A stretch of DNA of 64,000 nucleotides from Saccharopolyspora ipomoeae. GTDB lineage: Bacteria; Actinomycetota; Actinomycetes; Mycobacteriales; Pseudonocardiaceae. The stretch lies in NCBI RefSeq assembly GCF_029952525.1, contig NZ_JASAOF010000002.1:124001-188000 (forward strand), written 5' to 3'. The position numbers were made by a program, and so were the translations under genes. Position 1 is the first letter of the stretch, and the number at the start of each line of letters is the position of its first letter. Under the pieces are notes generated by a model. The model searched no databases. It was not told the DNA's origin and was given only the letters and a program-made list of their open reading frames with translations. Below, one piece after another: positions 35,206 through 43,337 of the stretch.

Positions 35206-36566
35206 TGCGCGCCGGTCGCGCGGTGGCCTCGTTCGACTCGGCCACCGGCATGCTGCGGGCCCTGTCGGCCTGCCTGGCCGGGCAGGACGCGCCTGCTCTC
35301 GGTGCGACGCCGCGTTCGGCGGTGCCGGCGATCTCCGCGCTGCTGGGCGCGGTCAACCGCCTCCCGCCGTCGCTCGCCGACCGGGTGTACGCGGCCAGCG
35401 GGGTCAGCGAGGCCGTGCCGCCGGATCGACTCGCCGACATCGACGCCGACGACCTCGCGGAGTGGGTGGTCGACCACTACCCGCGTCGCCGCTACCCGGT
35501 GATCTTCATCGGCTCCTCCAACGGCGCCCTGATGCACCTGGCGGCCGCGCTGGACGCGCCGTGGTTGCCGCAGACGCTGCTGATCCCGGTGCGGCGCGGA
35601 GGTGTGGATCGCGACGACCCGTCCGCCGAGCTGGAGGCCGGTCGAAGGCCGGGGTGGGAACTGCTGCGCACCAACCCGGAACTGGTGCTGCACCACATGC
35701 ACGACCCCAACCAGGACCGGCTGATGATCGCCGGGATGTCCTACTTCCGCGTCAAGTGGCGCCGGCTCCCGGTGGCCTACCGGCGGTTCGTGCGCGAGCA
35801 CCTGGCGCCGGACGGCGTCGTGGTCAGCGCCGAGTGCGGGCTGAACTGGCCGGTGACCCGCATCGACGACCGGCACGTCTTCCAGTTCGGCGCGCTCGGC
35901 GGCGCCGACGAGCAGGAGTACTTCACCGGCGGTCAGCGAGTCCGGGAGTTCTTGCGCCGCTACGGTTCCGAGCACCGGTCGTGGAGCCCGCCGACCTCGG
36001 ACGAGCGCTCCCCGGAGGCCGAGTGGGGTTTCGAGCCGCAGCTGCTCGACGACCTCGACGCGCTCGGTTTCTCGCTGCGCAGACTGCGGTTCGGCCATCC
36101 GGAGGACCTGAGTCCGGCGGTGGCGGCGCTGCACCGCGACTGGTTCGCCGCGCACGGGCTGCCCGCGGACCGGTTGCTGGTGGAGACGTTCCTGCTGATG
36201 GAGCCGCATTGGGCGTTGCGGACCGGGTCCGTGCCGTTCTGGCTGGCGTTCAACGCGGGCCACTCACCCGAGGCGCTGCGCGAGCACCTGGACGCGGTCG
36301 ACTACGACGAGATCCGGATGATGCTGTTCTCCCACGGCACCGAATCGATCGGGCTGGCCCCGATGCAGACCTGGCAGGACCTGGTCGGCCGCGCGCGGCG
36401 GTTCGGGACGGTGCTGGGCGCGGATCCGCAGGCGTACCCGAGGGACTTCGCCGGGCTGGTCCGCGCGCACCGCGAGCTCACCCGCGTCTCCCCGCGGACA
36501 CCACCGCCCGCGATGTCGTTCCAGGAGGCGGAATCGGTGCTCCGAGGGGCGGACGTGCGGCTCTGA
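35205..36566 (+). CDS. Conserved protein of unknown function, coupled to the Vms1-type gene
   Basis: A 453-residue soluble protein with no family I recognise. The N-terminal part has a strand-turn-helix [18 protein letters not shown] that resembles a nucleophile elbow (G-S-S-N-G) of alpha/beta hydrolases but the rest does not clearly follow that fold. [23 protein letters not shown] and the Trp/His-rich [26 protein letters not shown] are the most distinctive segments. The ATG shares its first base with the upstream stop codon, implying coupled translation. Transaldolase follows 67 bases later. Function unknown. Confidence 0.7.
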   Translation: MRAGRAVASFDSATGMLRALSACLAGQDAPALGATPRSAVPAISALLGAVNRLPPSLADRVYAASGVSEAVPPDRLADIDADDLAEWVVDHYPRRRYPVIFIGSSNGALMHLAAALDAPWLPQTLLIPVRRGGVDRDDPSAELEAGRRPGWELLRTNPELVLHHMHDPNQDRLMIAGMSYFRVKWRRLPVAYRRFVREHLAPDGVVVSAECGLNWPVTRIDDRHVFQFGALGGADEQEYFTGGQRVREFLRRYGSEHRSWSPPTSDERSPEAEWGFEPQLLDDLDALGFSLRRLRFGHPEDLSPAVAALHRDWFAAHGLPADRLLVETFLLMEPHWALRTGSVPFWLAFNAGHSPEALREHLDAVDYDEIRMMLFSHGTESIGLAPMQTWQDLVGRARRFGTVLGADPQAYPRDFAGLVRAHRELTRVSPRTPPPAMSFQEAESVLRGADVRL

Positions 36567-36633
36567 GGATGCATGGGATCGCTGCCGACCGGGTAGGCGA
36601 GGGGGAGCCGCGCACGGGATTGGAGGACACCTC

Positions 36634-37740
36634 GTGGCGAACGCGAATCTGAAGGCGCTCAGCGACATCGGTGTGTCGATCTGGTTGGACGACCTGTCCC
36701 GCAACCGGATCCGGTCCGGGGGTTTCGACGACCTGATCGCCGAGTACCACCTGGTCGGGGCGACGAGCAATCCGACGATCTTCGCCGGTGCGGTGTCGAA
36801 GGAGCCCGAGTACGACGAGCAGGTCGCCGAGCTGGCGAAGGCGGGGGTGAGCACCGATCAGGCGGTGCGCACGATCACCACCGACGACGTGCGCGACGCG
36901 GCCGACATCTTCCGCCCGGTCCACGAGTCCACCGGTGGTGTGGACGGCCGGGTGTCGCTGGAGGTCGACCCGCGGCTGGCGCACGACACCGACAAGACGG
37001 TGGCCGAGGCGATCGACCTGTGGAAGGCCGTGGACCGGCCGAACCTGATGGTCAAGATCCCGGCGACGCTGGCGGGCCTGCCTGCGATCACGAAGGTGAT
37101 CGGTGAGGGCATCAGCGTGAACGTGACGCTGATCTTCTCCGTCGAGCGGTACCGGCAGGTCATGGACGCCTACCTGGCGGGTCTGGAGCTGGCCGAGGCC
37201 AACGGTCACGACCTGTCGAGCATCGAGTCGGTGGCGTCGTTCTTCGTGTCCCGCGTGGACACCGAGATCGACAAGCGGCTCGACGCGATGCGGGAGGGCC
37301 ACCCGCTGCGGGGCAAGGCCGCGATCGCCAACGCCCGCCTGGCCTACGCCGCCTACCAGGAGGTCTTCTCGACCGAGCGGTGGAACGCGCTCCAGGCGCA
37401 GGGTGCTCGGGCGCAGCGTCCGCTGTGGGCCTCGACCGGGGTCAAGGACAAGTCCTACTCCGACACCCGCTACGTCGACGAGCTGGCGGCGCCGAACACG
37501 GTCAACACGATGCCGGAGTCGACGCTGCAGGCCACGGCCGATCACGCCGACGTGCGCGGTGACCTGGTCACCGGCACCGCCGCCGAGTCGCAGCAGGTCT
37601 TCGACGACCTCGCCGCGGCGGGCATCGACCTCGACGACGTGTTCAAGGCCCTGGAGACCGAGGGCGTGGAGAAGTTCGAGAAGTCCTGGACCGAACTCCT
37701 CGACACCGTCGGCCAACGCCTCGTCCGCGAAGGAGGGTGA
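36634..37740 (+). CDS. tal: Transaldolase
   Basis: A 368-residue transaldolase of the actinobacterial subfamily. [18 protein letters not shown] is the first conserved motif, [17 protein letters not shown] holds the Schiff-base lysine, and [14 protein letters not shown] and [21 protein letters not shown] complete the active site. It interconverts sedoheptulose-7-phosphate plus glyceraldehyde-3-phosphate and erythrose-4-phosphate plus fructose-6-phosphate. GTG 36634 follows GGAGG. In most actinomycetes tal lies with tkt, zwf and pgi; here it is separated from them and followed by a small DUF5709 gene. Confidence 0.95.
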   Translation: MANANLKALSDIGVSIWLDDLSRNRIRSGGFDDLIAEYHLVGATSNPTIFAGAVSKEPEYDEQVAELAKAGVSTDQAVRTITTDDVRDAADIFRPVHESTGGVDGRVSLEVDPRLAHDTDKTVAEAIDLWKAVDRPNLMVKIPATLAGLPAITKVIGEGISVNVTLIFSVERYRQVMDAYLAGLELAEANGHDLSSIESVASFFVSRVDTEIDKRLDAMREGHPLRGKAAIANARLAYAAYQEVFSTERWNALQAQGARAQRPLWASTGVKDKSYSDTRYVDELAAPNTVNTMPESTLQATADHADVRGDLVTGTAAESQQVFDDLAAAGIDLDDVFKALETEGVEKFEKSWTELLDTVGQRLVREGG

Positions 37741-37742
37741 GC

Positions 37743-37988
37743 ATGTCCGAGACCACGCCGACCCCGAACGAGACCGAACCCGACCCGCAGGAGCTCGAAG
37801 ATCCGGCGAACCTGCAGTCGGCGGAGGACCTCGACGAGGACGAGCTCGGCACCGATCCGCTGGAGCGCGGCGTCGAACCACCCGAGGGGTGGTCGGCGAC
37901 CGCGCGGGAGCGGCCGACCCCGCGCGAGGAGCGCGAGGGCCGCAGCCTCGACGAGCGCTTCGCCGAGGAGCTCCCGGAAACCGACTGA
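37743..37988 (+). CDS. DUF5709 family small acidic protein
   Basis: An 81-residue acidic protein starting two bases after the transaldolase stop (ATG 37743). LDEDELGTDPLERGVEPPEGWS is the recognised DUF5709 core, seen widely in actinomycetes. It has no membrane segment or cysteines and is predicted to be largely disordered. Probably co-transcribed with tal. Function unknown. Confidence 0.8.
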   Translation: MSETTPTPNETEPDPQELEDPANLQSAEDLDEDELGTDPLERGVEPPEGWSATARERPTPREEREGRSLDERFAEELPETD

Positions 37989-38005
37989 TCGTCGGTGCCG
38001 GGTGG

Positions 38006-38875
38006 ATGATGGGGGACGTGGACGCGGGGGAGTGGCGCTTCGTCGAGGGCGGCCGGATGCTGCCCGGCGCCGTCGTGTCCGCGGTCGGCTACACGTCGCG
38101 GCTCGAACGCCCGGTGCAGCACCTCGGTCTGCCCTCACCCGCCCTGACGGTGGTGCTGACCTTCGACGAACCGGTGATCTCGGGGTTCCGTCCCACCGGG
38201 GAGGACGCCGAGACGGCGCACCTGGTTCTGGGCGGCCTGCACACCAGCCCCGCCTACATCGCCCAGCCGCGCGCGCAGAGCGGCATCCAGCTCGCGGTCC
38301 GGCCGCTGGCGCTGCGCCGGATGTTCGGCGTTCCCGCCGGTGAGCTGGCCGAACGTGCCGTCGACGCGCAGGACGTGCTCGGGTCCGGCGTCGAGGACCT
38401 GCGTCAGCGGCTCGCCGAGCTCCCGAGCTGGCCGGAGCGCTTCGCGGCGCTGGCCGAGCACCTGCGGTCGGCGGCTTCCGAGGTGCGCTCGGAGCCTCGG
38501 CCGGAGGTGGCCGAGGCGTGGAAGTGGATCGCCTGGCATCGCGGAACCGGGTCGATGAGCGCCCTGGCCCGGCACGTCCACCTCGGCGAACGGCAGCTGA
38601 CGACGCTGTTCCGCGCCGAGCTCGGGATGTCGCCCAAGGCCGTGTCCCGGCTGATGCGCTTCGAGCACGCCCGCCAGCGCATCGCCCGCGCCGTCCGCGA
38701 CGACGTCGCCCCGGAGCTGTCGGCGGTGGCGCAGGCGTGCGGCTACTACGACCACTCGCACCTGGTCCGCGACTTCCGCCAGTACGCGGGAACGAGCCCG
38801 AGTCGCTGGATCGGGGCGGAGCTCCGAAACATCCAAGCCGGGGCCGGTCAACCGGCGGAAGAATTCCCGGTATGA
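38006..38875 (+). CDS. AraC-family transcriptional regulator
   Basis: A 289-residue regulator. The N-terminal part (LPSPALTVVLTFDEPV, AQPRAQSGIQLAVRPLALRRMFGVPAGEL, described in part) is the DUF6597-like sensor domain; the C terminus has two helix-turn-helix units (SALARHVHLGERQLTTLFR and LSAVAQACGYYDHSHLVRDF) and ends SPSRWI, typical of AraC. The start may be ATG 38006 or 38009. Its stop overlaps the VOC gene start (ATGA), an arrangement common for AraC/VOC pairs, so it probably controls the VOC protein and itself. Confidence 0.88.
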   Translation: MMGDVDAGEWRFVEGGRMLPGAVVSAVGYTSRLERPVQHLGLPSPALTVVLTFDEPVISGFRPTGEDAETAHLVLGGLHTSPAYIAQPRAQSGIQLAVRPLALRRMFGVPAGELAERAVDAQDVLGSGVEDLRQRLAELPSWPERFAALAEHLRSAASEVRSEPRPEVAEAWKWIAWHRGTGSMSALARHVHLGERQLTTLFRAELGMSPKAVSRLMRFEHARQRIARAVRDDVAPELSAVAQACGYYDHSHLVRDFRQYAGTSPSRWIGAELRNIQAGAGQPAEEFPV

Positions 38876-39279
38876 CGACGACGAACACCAGGCCCGCCCC
38901 CACGGTGTGGGCCACGCTCCAAGCCCACGACGCACCCGCACTCATCGATTTCCTGGTGAACACGCTCGGTTTCATCAAGACCGCCGCGTACGCCGACGGA
39001 GATCAGGTCGCCCACGCCCAGCTCGACTGGCCCGAAGGCGGCGGAATCATGCTCGGCTCCTACAAGCCGGACCAGGAGTGGTCCCGCCAACCCGGCACCG
39101 CAGGCATGTACGTGGTGACCGACGATCCCGACGCCCTCTACGCGAAGGTGCGCGCAGCGGGCGCCGACATCTTCAGGGCCATCGCCGACCAGGACTACGG
39201 CAACCGCGAATTCGGGGTCAGAGACCCGGAGGGCAACCTGTGGTCCTTCGGCTACTACCGCGGCGAACCCCGCCCGTGA
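38872..39279 (+). CDS. VOC family (glyoxalase/bleomycin resistance-like) protein
   Basis: A 135-residue single-domain VOC protein: PTVWATLQAHDAPALIDFLVNTLGF is the opening strand and helix (described in part), YVVTDDPDALYAKVRAAGADI the middle and NREFGVRDPEGNLWSFGYYRG the closing strand with the metal-site glutamate replaced by the WSFG pattern. Close relatives are annotated as glyoxalases, drug-binding proteins or PhnB-like. It is coupled to the upstream AraC regulator by a 4-base overlap. Substrate unknown. Confidence 0.82.
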   Translation: MTTTNTRPAPTVWATLQAHDAPALIDFLVNTLGFIKTAAYADGDQVAHAQLDWPEGGGIMLGSYKPDQEWSRQPGTAGMYVVTDDPDALYAKVRAAGADIFRAIADQDYGNREFGVRDPEGNLWSFGYYRGEPRP

Positions 39280-39498
39280 TCACTCGCCCTTGAGGCGGGA
39301 GTTGCAGTCCGCGCAGGTGGGGAAGTAGATCCAGTCCAGTTCGCTGGGCTGGGCGAGCGCGACGGGCTCGCCGCACACGGTCTCGGCCGAGGCGAGCCCG
39401 TCCCAGCGGGCACCGCGGAACGCGTGCCGCACGCCGCCCGGTAGGTTCTCGTTCGGCACCGGAAGCCAGAAGTGGCGCTGCGCCTGCTCGGTGTGCAT
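39280..39498 (-). CDS. Small zinc-finger-like protein next to the XRE gene
   Basis: A 72-residue protein with cysteine pairs (VCGEP and CADC near the end), WDGLASAETVCG and HFWLPVPNE. Similar small cysteine-containing proteins often lie divergent from XRE/DUF397 loci in Pseudonocardiaceae. The start is ATG 39498. The stop meets the stop of the convergent VOC gene. Likely a metal-binding accessory protein; no function known. Confidence 0.65.
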   Translation of the reverse strand: MHTEQAQRHFWLPVPNENLPGGVRHAFRGARWDGLASAETVCGEPVALAQPSELDWIYFPTCADCNSRLKGE

Positions 39499-39545
39499 CC
39501 CCAGTCCTCTCGGTTCGTGATCAAGTGGGATGCAAGGTAGCGAAC

Positions 39546-39555
39546 TGCAATTGCA
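39546..39555. promoter_or_regulatory. Short palindrome in the zinc-finger/XRE divergent promoter
   Basis: TGCAATTGCA is a perfect 10-base palindrome in the only AT-rich part of the 124-base region between the two divergent genes. It may be the site of the XRE regulator; short, so weakly supported. Confidence 0.35.
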
Positions 39556-39622
39556 ATCCGCGATTACCCAAAAGGCTGACTTGCTTGATCGCGTGAATCG
39601 TCTTGGTGCAAGATCCTGATCC

Positions 39623-40459
39623 ATGTCGAAGACGTGGCCGGCGGTCCGGCGAGTCCAGGTCGGGTTGATGCTGCGCGCGATGCGCGAGCGCTCCGGCGTG
39701 AAGTCCAAGGAGATCAACGAAACCCTGGACTGGTACGTCGGAAAGCTGCAGAAGGTCGAGTCCGGCAACCTCACGGTCTCCGCCGCCGAGGTCAACGAAC
39801 TCCTCCGCCTCTTCGGCAGCGAGGACCAGGAGGAAGCCGACCGCCTCCGCGCGTTGGCGAAGGAAGCCCGCCGCCGGGACCAACCGGCCAGAGTCCCCGA
39901 CTGGGCAGCCACCTACGTCGCCCTGGAAGGCGCGGCGGTGGAGATCAAGTACTACGACCCGGAAGTGATTCCGCCCGTCCTGCAAACGGAGCACACTGCT
40001 CGGGCCGCGCTGTCCAATCCGCTGGACGAATCCCAGGACGTCGAACCGGCCGTCGGTGAGCGAGTGCGCCGTGCTGATCGAATGCTCGGTGAAGGCGCGC
40101 CGCAGCTCTGGTGCGTGATCGGCGAGGCCGCACTCCATCGGCAAGTGGGCGGCGCAGGGGTTCTGCGCGATCAGCTCCAGCACCTGCGGAAGATGGCGGC
40201 ACGCCCGAACATCACTGTGCAGGTGCTCCCGTTCGACGTGGGGGAACACGTCGCTTTGGGGTCTTCCTGGACGTTGTTGCACTTGGATGAGCCGTCGGCG
40301 ACCTTCGTTTACACCGAAGCGCTCACGAGCGGTGATTACCTCGACAAGCCCGCCCATACGGACCGATACGTGAAGGCGTTCGATAGCCTTCGGATGGTTT
40401 CAGCGTCCGACCGGGCCACGGTCAAGATGCTGGATCGGAGGATCAAAGAACTGACTTAG
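39623..40459 (+). CDS. XRE-family helix-turn-helix protein with DUF5753 (Scr1/WhiJ-like)
   Basis: A 278-residue protein. Residues 1-75 are the helix-turn-helix (LRAMRERSGVKSKEI, WYVGKLQKVESGNLTVS); the rest is DUF5753 (YYDPEVIPPVLQTEHTARAAL, FDVGEHVALGSSWTLLHL, YVKAFDSLRMVSASDRA). Such proteins pair with small DUF397 proteins in Streptomyces (WhiJ-like developmental regulators, Scr1/Scr2 toxin-antitoxin-like pairs). A DUF397 gene starts 13 bases after the stop, and a second, duplicated copy follows a remnant of this gene's 3' end. Confidence 0.9.
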   Translation: MSKTWPAVRRVQVGLMLRAMRERSGVKSKEINETLDWYVGKLQKVESGNLTVSAAEVNELLRLFGSEDQEEADRLRALAKEARRRDQPARVPDWAATYVALEGAAVEIKYYDPEVIPPVLQTEHTARAALSNPLDESQDVEPAVGERVRRADRMLGEGAPQLWCVIGEAALHRQVGGAGVLRDQLQHLRKMAARPNITVQVLPFDVGEHVALGSSWTLLHLDEPSATFVYTEALTSGDYLDKPAHTDRYVKAFDSLRMVSASDRATVKMLDRRIKELT

Positions 40460-40472
40460 TGGAGTGGTGACC

Positions 40473-40676
40473 ATGCCCCCGACTCAGCCGGTCACGGGTT
40501 GGCGCAAGACCAGCCGTAGTCAGGGGGCGCAGAACTGCGTCGAGGTCGGTCGCCTCCCGGACGCTGGCGCAGCGGTCCGCGACACCAAGGATCGGACCGC
40601 GGGCTACTTCACGACGACGAGCTCGCAGTGGGGCACCTTCCTCACCGCTCTCAAGGCGGGTCGCTTCGACAAGTAG
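40473..40676 (+). CDS. DUF397 domain protein, copy 1
   Basis: A 67-residue DUF397 protein: GWRKTSRSQGAQNCVEVGRL, AAVRDTKDRTAGYFTTTSSQW and the FLTALKAGRFD end are diagnostic. ATG 40473 follows GGAG. It is the usual small partner of XRE/DUF5753 regulators and is thought to antagonise or bind them. A second copy lies at 40841. Confidence 0.9.
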   Translation: MPPTQPVTGWRKTSRSQGAQNCVEVGRLPDAGAAVRDTKDRTAGYFTTTSSQWGTFLTALKAGRFDK

Positions 40677-40728
40677 TTTTCTGAGCAGGATCGGGAACCA
40701 TGTGGGGAAGTTCGCTCCCGTCTGGACG

Positions 40729-40827
40729 ATCCGCTACGTGACGGCTTTCGATAGCCTGCGCATGGTCGCAGCATCCGACCGGGTGACCGTGAAGATGCTC
40801 GATCGCAGGATCAAGGAGCTGACCTAA
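40729..40827 (+). pseudogene. Remnant of the XRE gene 3' end
   Basis: Thirty-two codons ending in TAA 40825-40827 read RYVTAFDSLRMV, AASDRVTVKML and DRRIKELT, matching the last residues of the intact XRE protein (40363-40459) at about 28 of 32 positions. No start or N-terminal part remains. Together with the following DUF397 gene it shows a partial tandem duplication of the XRE-tail plus DUF397 unit. Confidence 0.8.
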
Positions 40828-40840
40828 CGGAGTGGTGATC

Positions 40841-41044
40841 ATGGCCCCGACCTCGCCCGCGTCGAACTGGCGCAAGTCGAGCTTCAGCCAGGGGGCCGAC
40901 AACTGCGTCGAGGTCGGCCGCGCCGCGCACTCCGGGGCTGCGGTCCGCGACACCAAGGACCGGGCCGCGGGCTACTTCACGACGACGAGCTCGCAGTGGA
41001 GCGCCTTCCTCGGCGCGCTCAAGGCAGGACGCTTCGACAAGTAG
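40841..41044 (+). CDS. DUF397 domain protein, copy 2
   Basis: A 67-residue paralogue of the protein at 40473, equal in length and nearly identical in the second half (AVRDTKDRAAGYFTTTSSQW, ALKAGRFDK), more different in the first 15 residues. It starts 13 bases after the XRE remnant, the same spacing as in copy 1, which confirms duplication as a unit. Both copies look intact and both have GGAG before the start. Confidence 0.9.
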   Translation: MAPTSPASNWRKSSFSQGADNCVEVGRAAHSGAAVRDTKDRAAGYFTTTSSQWSAFLGALKAGRFDK

Positions 41045-41061
41045 TTCGTTCTCGGGAACGT

Positions 41062-41409
41062 TCAGAGTCCGAGGTCGTCGCGAGACGCCTCGGCGAGGCT
41101 TCGAACGAGCGCGTCCGGGATGGGCTTGCGCGGCGAGAAGGTGACCCCGGTCTTGCTGGCCTTGAGACCGGCGGCGGCGATGTCATCGGCCAGCGCCGTG
41201 ATGGCGCCGGGCGAGAGGTAGAGCCCGCACTGCCAGCTGAAAGCGGCGTAACCGGCAACGATCGAACCGCCCACCTCGAACCCGGGCATGTTGTACTTCA
41301 CGACCTCCTCCGCCTCCGGAAGCGCGCCCGCGAGCTGAGTCCGCACCTGCTCCAGAAGCGGCCTCAGCTCCTCCGAAGCCCCGGCGATGTAAACGTCGTG
41401 CTCAGACAT
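41062..41409 (-). CDS. DUF1801 family protein (YdhG/Fra-like)
   Basis: A 115-residue protein. VKYNMPGFEVGGSIVAGYAAF and CGLYLSPGAITALADD are the family core, and SKTGVTFSPRKPIPDALVRSL the conserved lysine-rich end. Bacillus YdhG/Fra has been proposed as a frataxin-like iron chaperone, but most homologues are untested. ATG 41409 is the start; an upstream in-frame extension lacks a ribosome site. It converges with the second DUF397 gene. Confidence 0.82.
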   Translation of the reverse strand: MSEHDVYIAGASEELRPLLEQVRTQLAGALPEAEEVVKYNMPGFEVGGSIVAGYAAFSWQCGLYLSPGAITALADDIAAAGLKASKTGVTFSPRKPIPDALVRSLAEASRDDLGL

Positions 41410-41521
41410 CCCGCCGATTCCCCCTCGATAACGAGACAACGCCCCCGCTCAAGCATCCTGGACGAGCGGACGCCCACCCTCCACTGTGACCCTCCTGAAG
41501 GGTGCGTTGCTCACCAGCGGA

Positions 41522-41585
41522 CAGTTTTAGCCATAATCACCCATGATCAATGTCCGTTTTGTCCGGACAGTTATGGCTAAAACTG
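41522..41585. repeat. Hairpin element, copy 2 of the 64-base family
   Basis: Arms CAGTTTTAGCCATAA (41522-41536) and TTATGGCTAAAACTG (41571-41585) are perfect 15-base complements. Outside them TCACCAG (from 41511) and CTGGTGA continue the stem with two mismatches, giving about 26 paired positions. The 34-base core 41537-41570 is identical to copy 1 except one base. It lies between two minus-strand genes. Confidence 0.85.
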
Positions 41586-41645
41586 CCCCCTGGTGACGTC
41601 GCGGCCCTTCGGAGCCCAGGGGCGGGGTGGGGCAGTTCGGGTGGG

Positions 41646-43208
41646 TCAGCGCGGGGTGAGGAGCTGGACGGTGCCTTCTCCGTTTGCGGCGAGGAGGAGG
41701 TTGCCGTCCGGGGTGGTGGCCAGGCCCGCGAACGGTCGGGGGCGGGCTGGTGGGAAGAGGGTGGGGTTGGGGTCTTCGCGGTGCACTCCCGGGGGTAGGC
41801 CGACGGGTAAGGACGTGGCTTCAGGGCGAGTGGCGCCGGTGGTGAGGGTGATGGCGAGGAGGGTTCGGGTGCCGACCTCGACGACGTAGAGGGTGTCGTG
41901 GAGGAGGGCGATGCCTTGGGGCTGGTCGAGTCCATCCACGATGGACTCGGCGTCGTCCAGGCGGACCACCGCGCCCAGGGCGTCGTCGGAGGCGTAGCGG
42001 TGGCCGTCCGCGTCGACGGCGATGTCGACGGGGTGGGGGAGTTCGGCGACGACGGTGAGCGCGTCGTCGGCGTCGAGGTGGATCACGCGGCCCGCGCCGG
42101 ACTCGGCCACGAGCAGCCCGTCGTCGGTCGCGGCGATGCCCGTCGGCTCGGAGAGTCCCTTGGCGCGCAGCCGGACCTCGCGGGTCGCGGGGTCGAAGGT
42201 GCGGACGTCGCCGTGCATCGACGTGACGTGCACGAGCCCGCCGGCCGCGGCGACGCCGTGATGCGCGCCGCCGGTGACGGGCTGGATCAGGTCACCGGTC
42301 ACCAGATCCCCGTCGGCCAGGCGGAAGTGGTCGCCCGCGTAGACCCGTCCGGCCTCGTCGGCGGTCACCCCGAACGGGCCGTGCAGGCCGCGACCGACGA
42401 CGGTTCGGGTGCCCAGGGCGTCGACCTGGGTGACGCCGCCGCTGCCGAAGCTCGACACCAGCATCCGGTTCTCCCGGTCGAACGCCGCGTTGTCCATCCC
42501 GGCCACACCGGTCTCGATGATGCCGCGCCGCCCGGTGTCGGGGTCGATGCGGGTCACGATCCCCTCGACGCCCCGCGAGAGCACGATCAGCGCGCCGTCG
42601 TGGTCGAAGCGCACCGCGACCGGCTCGTGCACGTCGTCGGCGACCTCCTGCGGCGCACCGCCGTCGGGGGAGACGCGCCAGACCTGCCCGGTCATCATGT
42701 GCGGGTAGTACAGCGAGCCGTCCGGGCCCTGCTGCATCGCGTTGCCCATCGCCAGCCCCTCGGCCAGCACGATCGTCTCGCCCGAGTCGGGCAGCAGCTC
42801 CACGACCCGCCCCCCGGGGCGCATCTCGTTGACGAACAGTCGATCGCCGACGCAGGTGATGCCGTTGGGCACCAGGATCTCCTCCGACAGCGGCGTGAAC
42901 TCGCCGTCCGGCGAACGCCGCCACACCCGCTGCGGGGTGATGTCGGCGATGTACATCGACCCGTCGGCGCCGAAGGCCAGGTCGTCGGGCCCCTGCACGG
43001 GCCCGTCCGGCGGGACGACGACCTCCACCGCACCGGTGGTGACGTCGACGGCGCTGATCTGCCCGGCCAGGAACTGCGCGACGTACAGCCGCCCGTCGGG
43101 GCCGAAGGTGAGGCCGTTGGAACCCCACAGCGGGCTCGGCTCGTTGAGCCTGCGCATCCGCCACCGCTCACTGCTCGGGGTGCCGAAACCGGCGGAACGC
43201 GTGGGCAC
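41646..43208 (-). CDS. SMP-30/gluconolactonase/LRE-like beta-propeller protein
   Basis: A 520-residue protein made of repeated NHL/SGL-type strands that suggest two six-bladed propellers: GLTFGPDGRLYVAQF, DLAFGADGSMYIADI, AVRFDHDGALIVLS, IAVDADGHRYASDD and GLATTPDGNLLLAANG. No signal peptide is evident. GTG 43208 follows GAGGAG on the minus strand. Members hydrolyse lactones or bind metabolites; the doubled length is larger than a usual SMP-30 (about 300). The palindrome at 43223 probably controls it. Substrate unknown. Confidence 0.75.
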   Translation of the reverse strand: MPTRSAGFGTPSSERWRMRRLNEPSPLWGSNGLTFGPDGRLYVAQFLAGQISAVDVTTGAVEVVVPPDGPVQGPDDLAFGADGSMYIADITPQRVWRRSPDGEFTPLSEEILVPNGITCVGDRLFVNEMRPGGRVVELLPDSGETIVLAEGLAMGNAMQQGPDGSLYYPHMMTGQVWRVSPDGGAPQEVADDVHEPVAVRFDHDGALIVLSRGVEGIVTRIDPDTGRRGIIETGVAGMDNAAFDRENRMLVSSFGSGGVTQVDALGTRTVVGRGLHGPFGVTADEAGRVYAGDHFRLADGDLVTGDLIQPVTGGAHHGVAAAGGLVHVTSMHGDVRTFDPATREVRLRAKGLSEPTGIAATDDGLLVAESGAGRVIHLDADDALTVVAELPHPVDIAVDADGHRYASDDALGAVVRLDDAESIVDGLDQPQGIALLHDTLYVVEVGTRTLLAITLTTGATRPEATSLPVGLPPGVHREDPNPTLFPPARPRPFAGLATTPDGNLLLAANGEGTVQLLTPR

Positions 43209-43222
43209 GATGCAGCTCCTCG

Positions 43223-43244
43223 GGTTAAGTCGGATGACTTAACC
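43223..43244. promoter_or_regulatory. 22-base palindromic operator
   Basis: GGTTAAGTC and GACTTAACC are perfect 9-base arms around a 4-base centre, located just upstream of the ribosome site of the SMP-30-like gene. It is a strong candidate site for a dimeric repressor (GntR or TetR type); no regulator gene is adjacent. Confidence 0.6.
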
Positions 43245-43293
43245 AAGGTATCAAGCGGAGGTTCGCCGTCCGAGCGACCACCGGCCGAACGCG

Positions 43294-43327
43294 AGCGGGC
43301 GCCCCCACCGCGATGAGGGCGCCCGCT
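43294..43327 (-). terminator. Terminator of the amino acid permease gene
   Basis: AGCGGGCGCCC (43294-43304) and GGGCGCCCGCT (43317-43327) form a perfect 11-base stem 11 bases past the permease stop on the minus strand. Confidence 0.7.
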
Positions 43328-43337
43328 GCCGTTAGCG

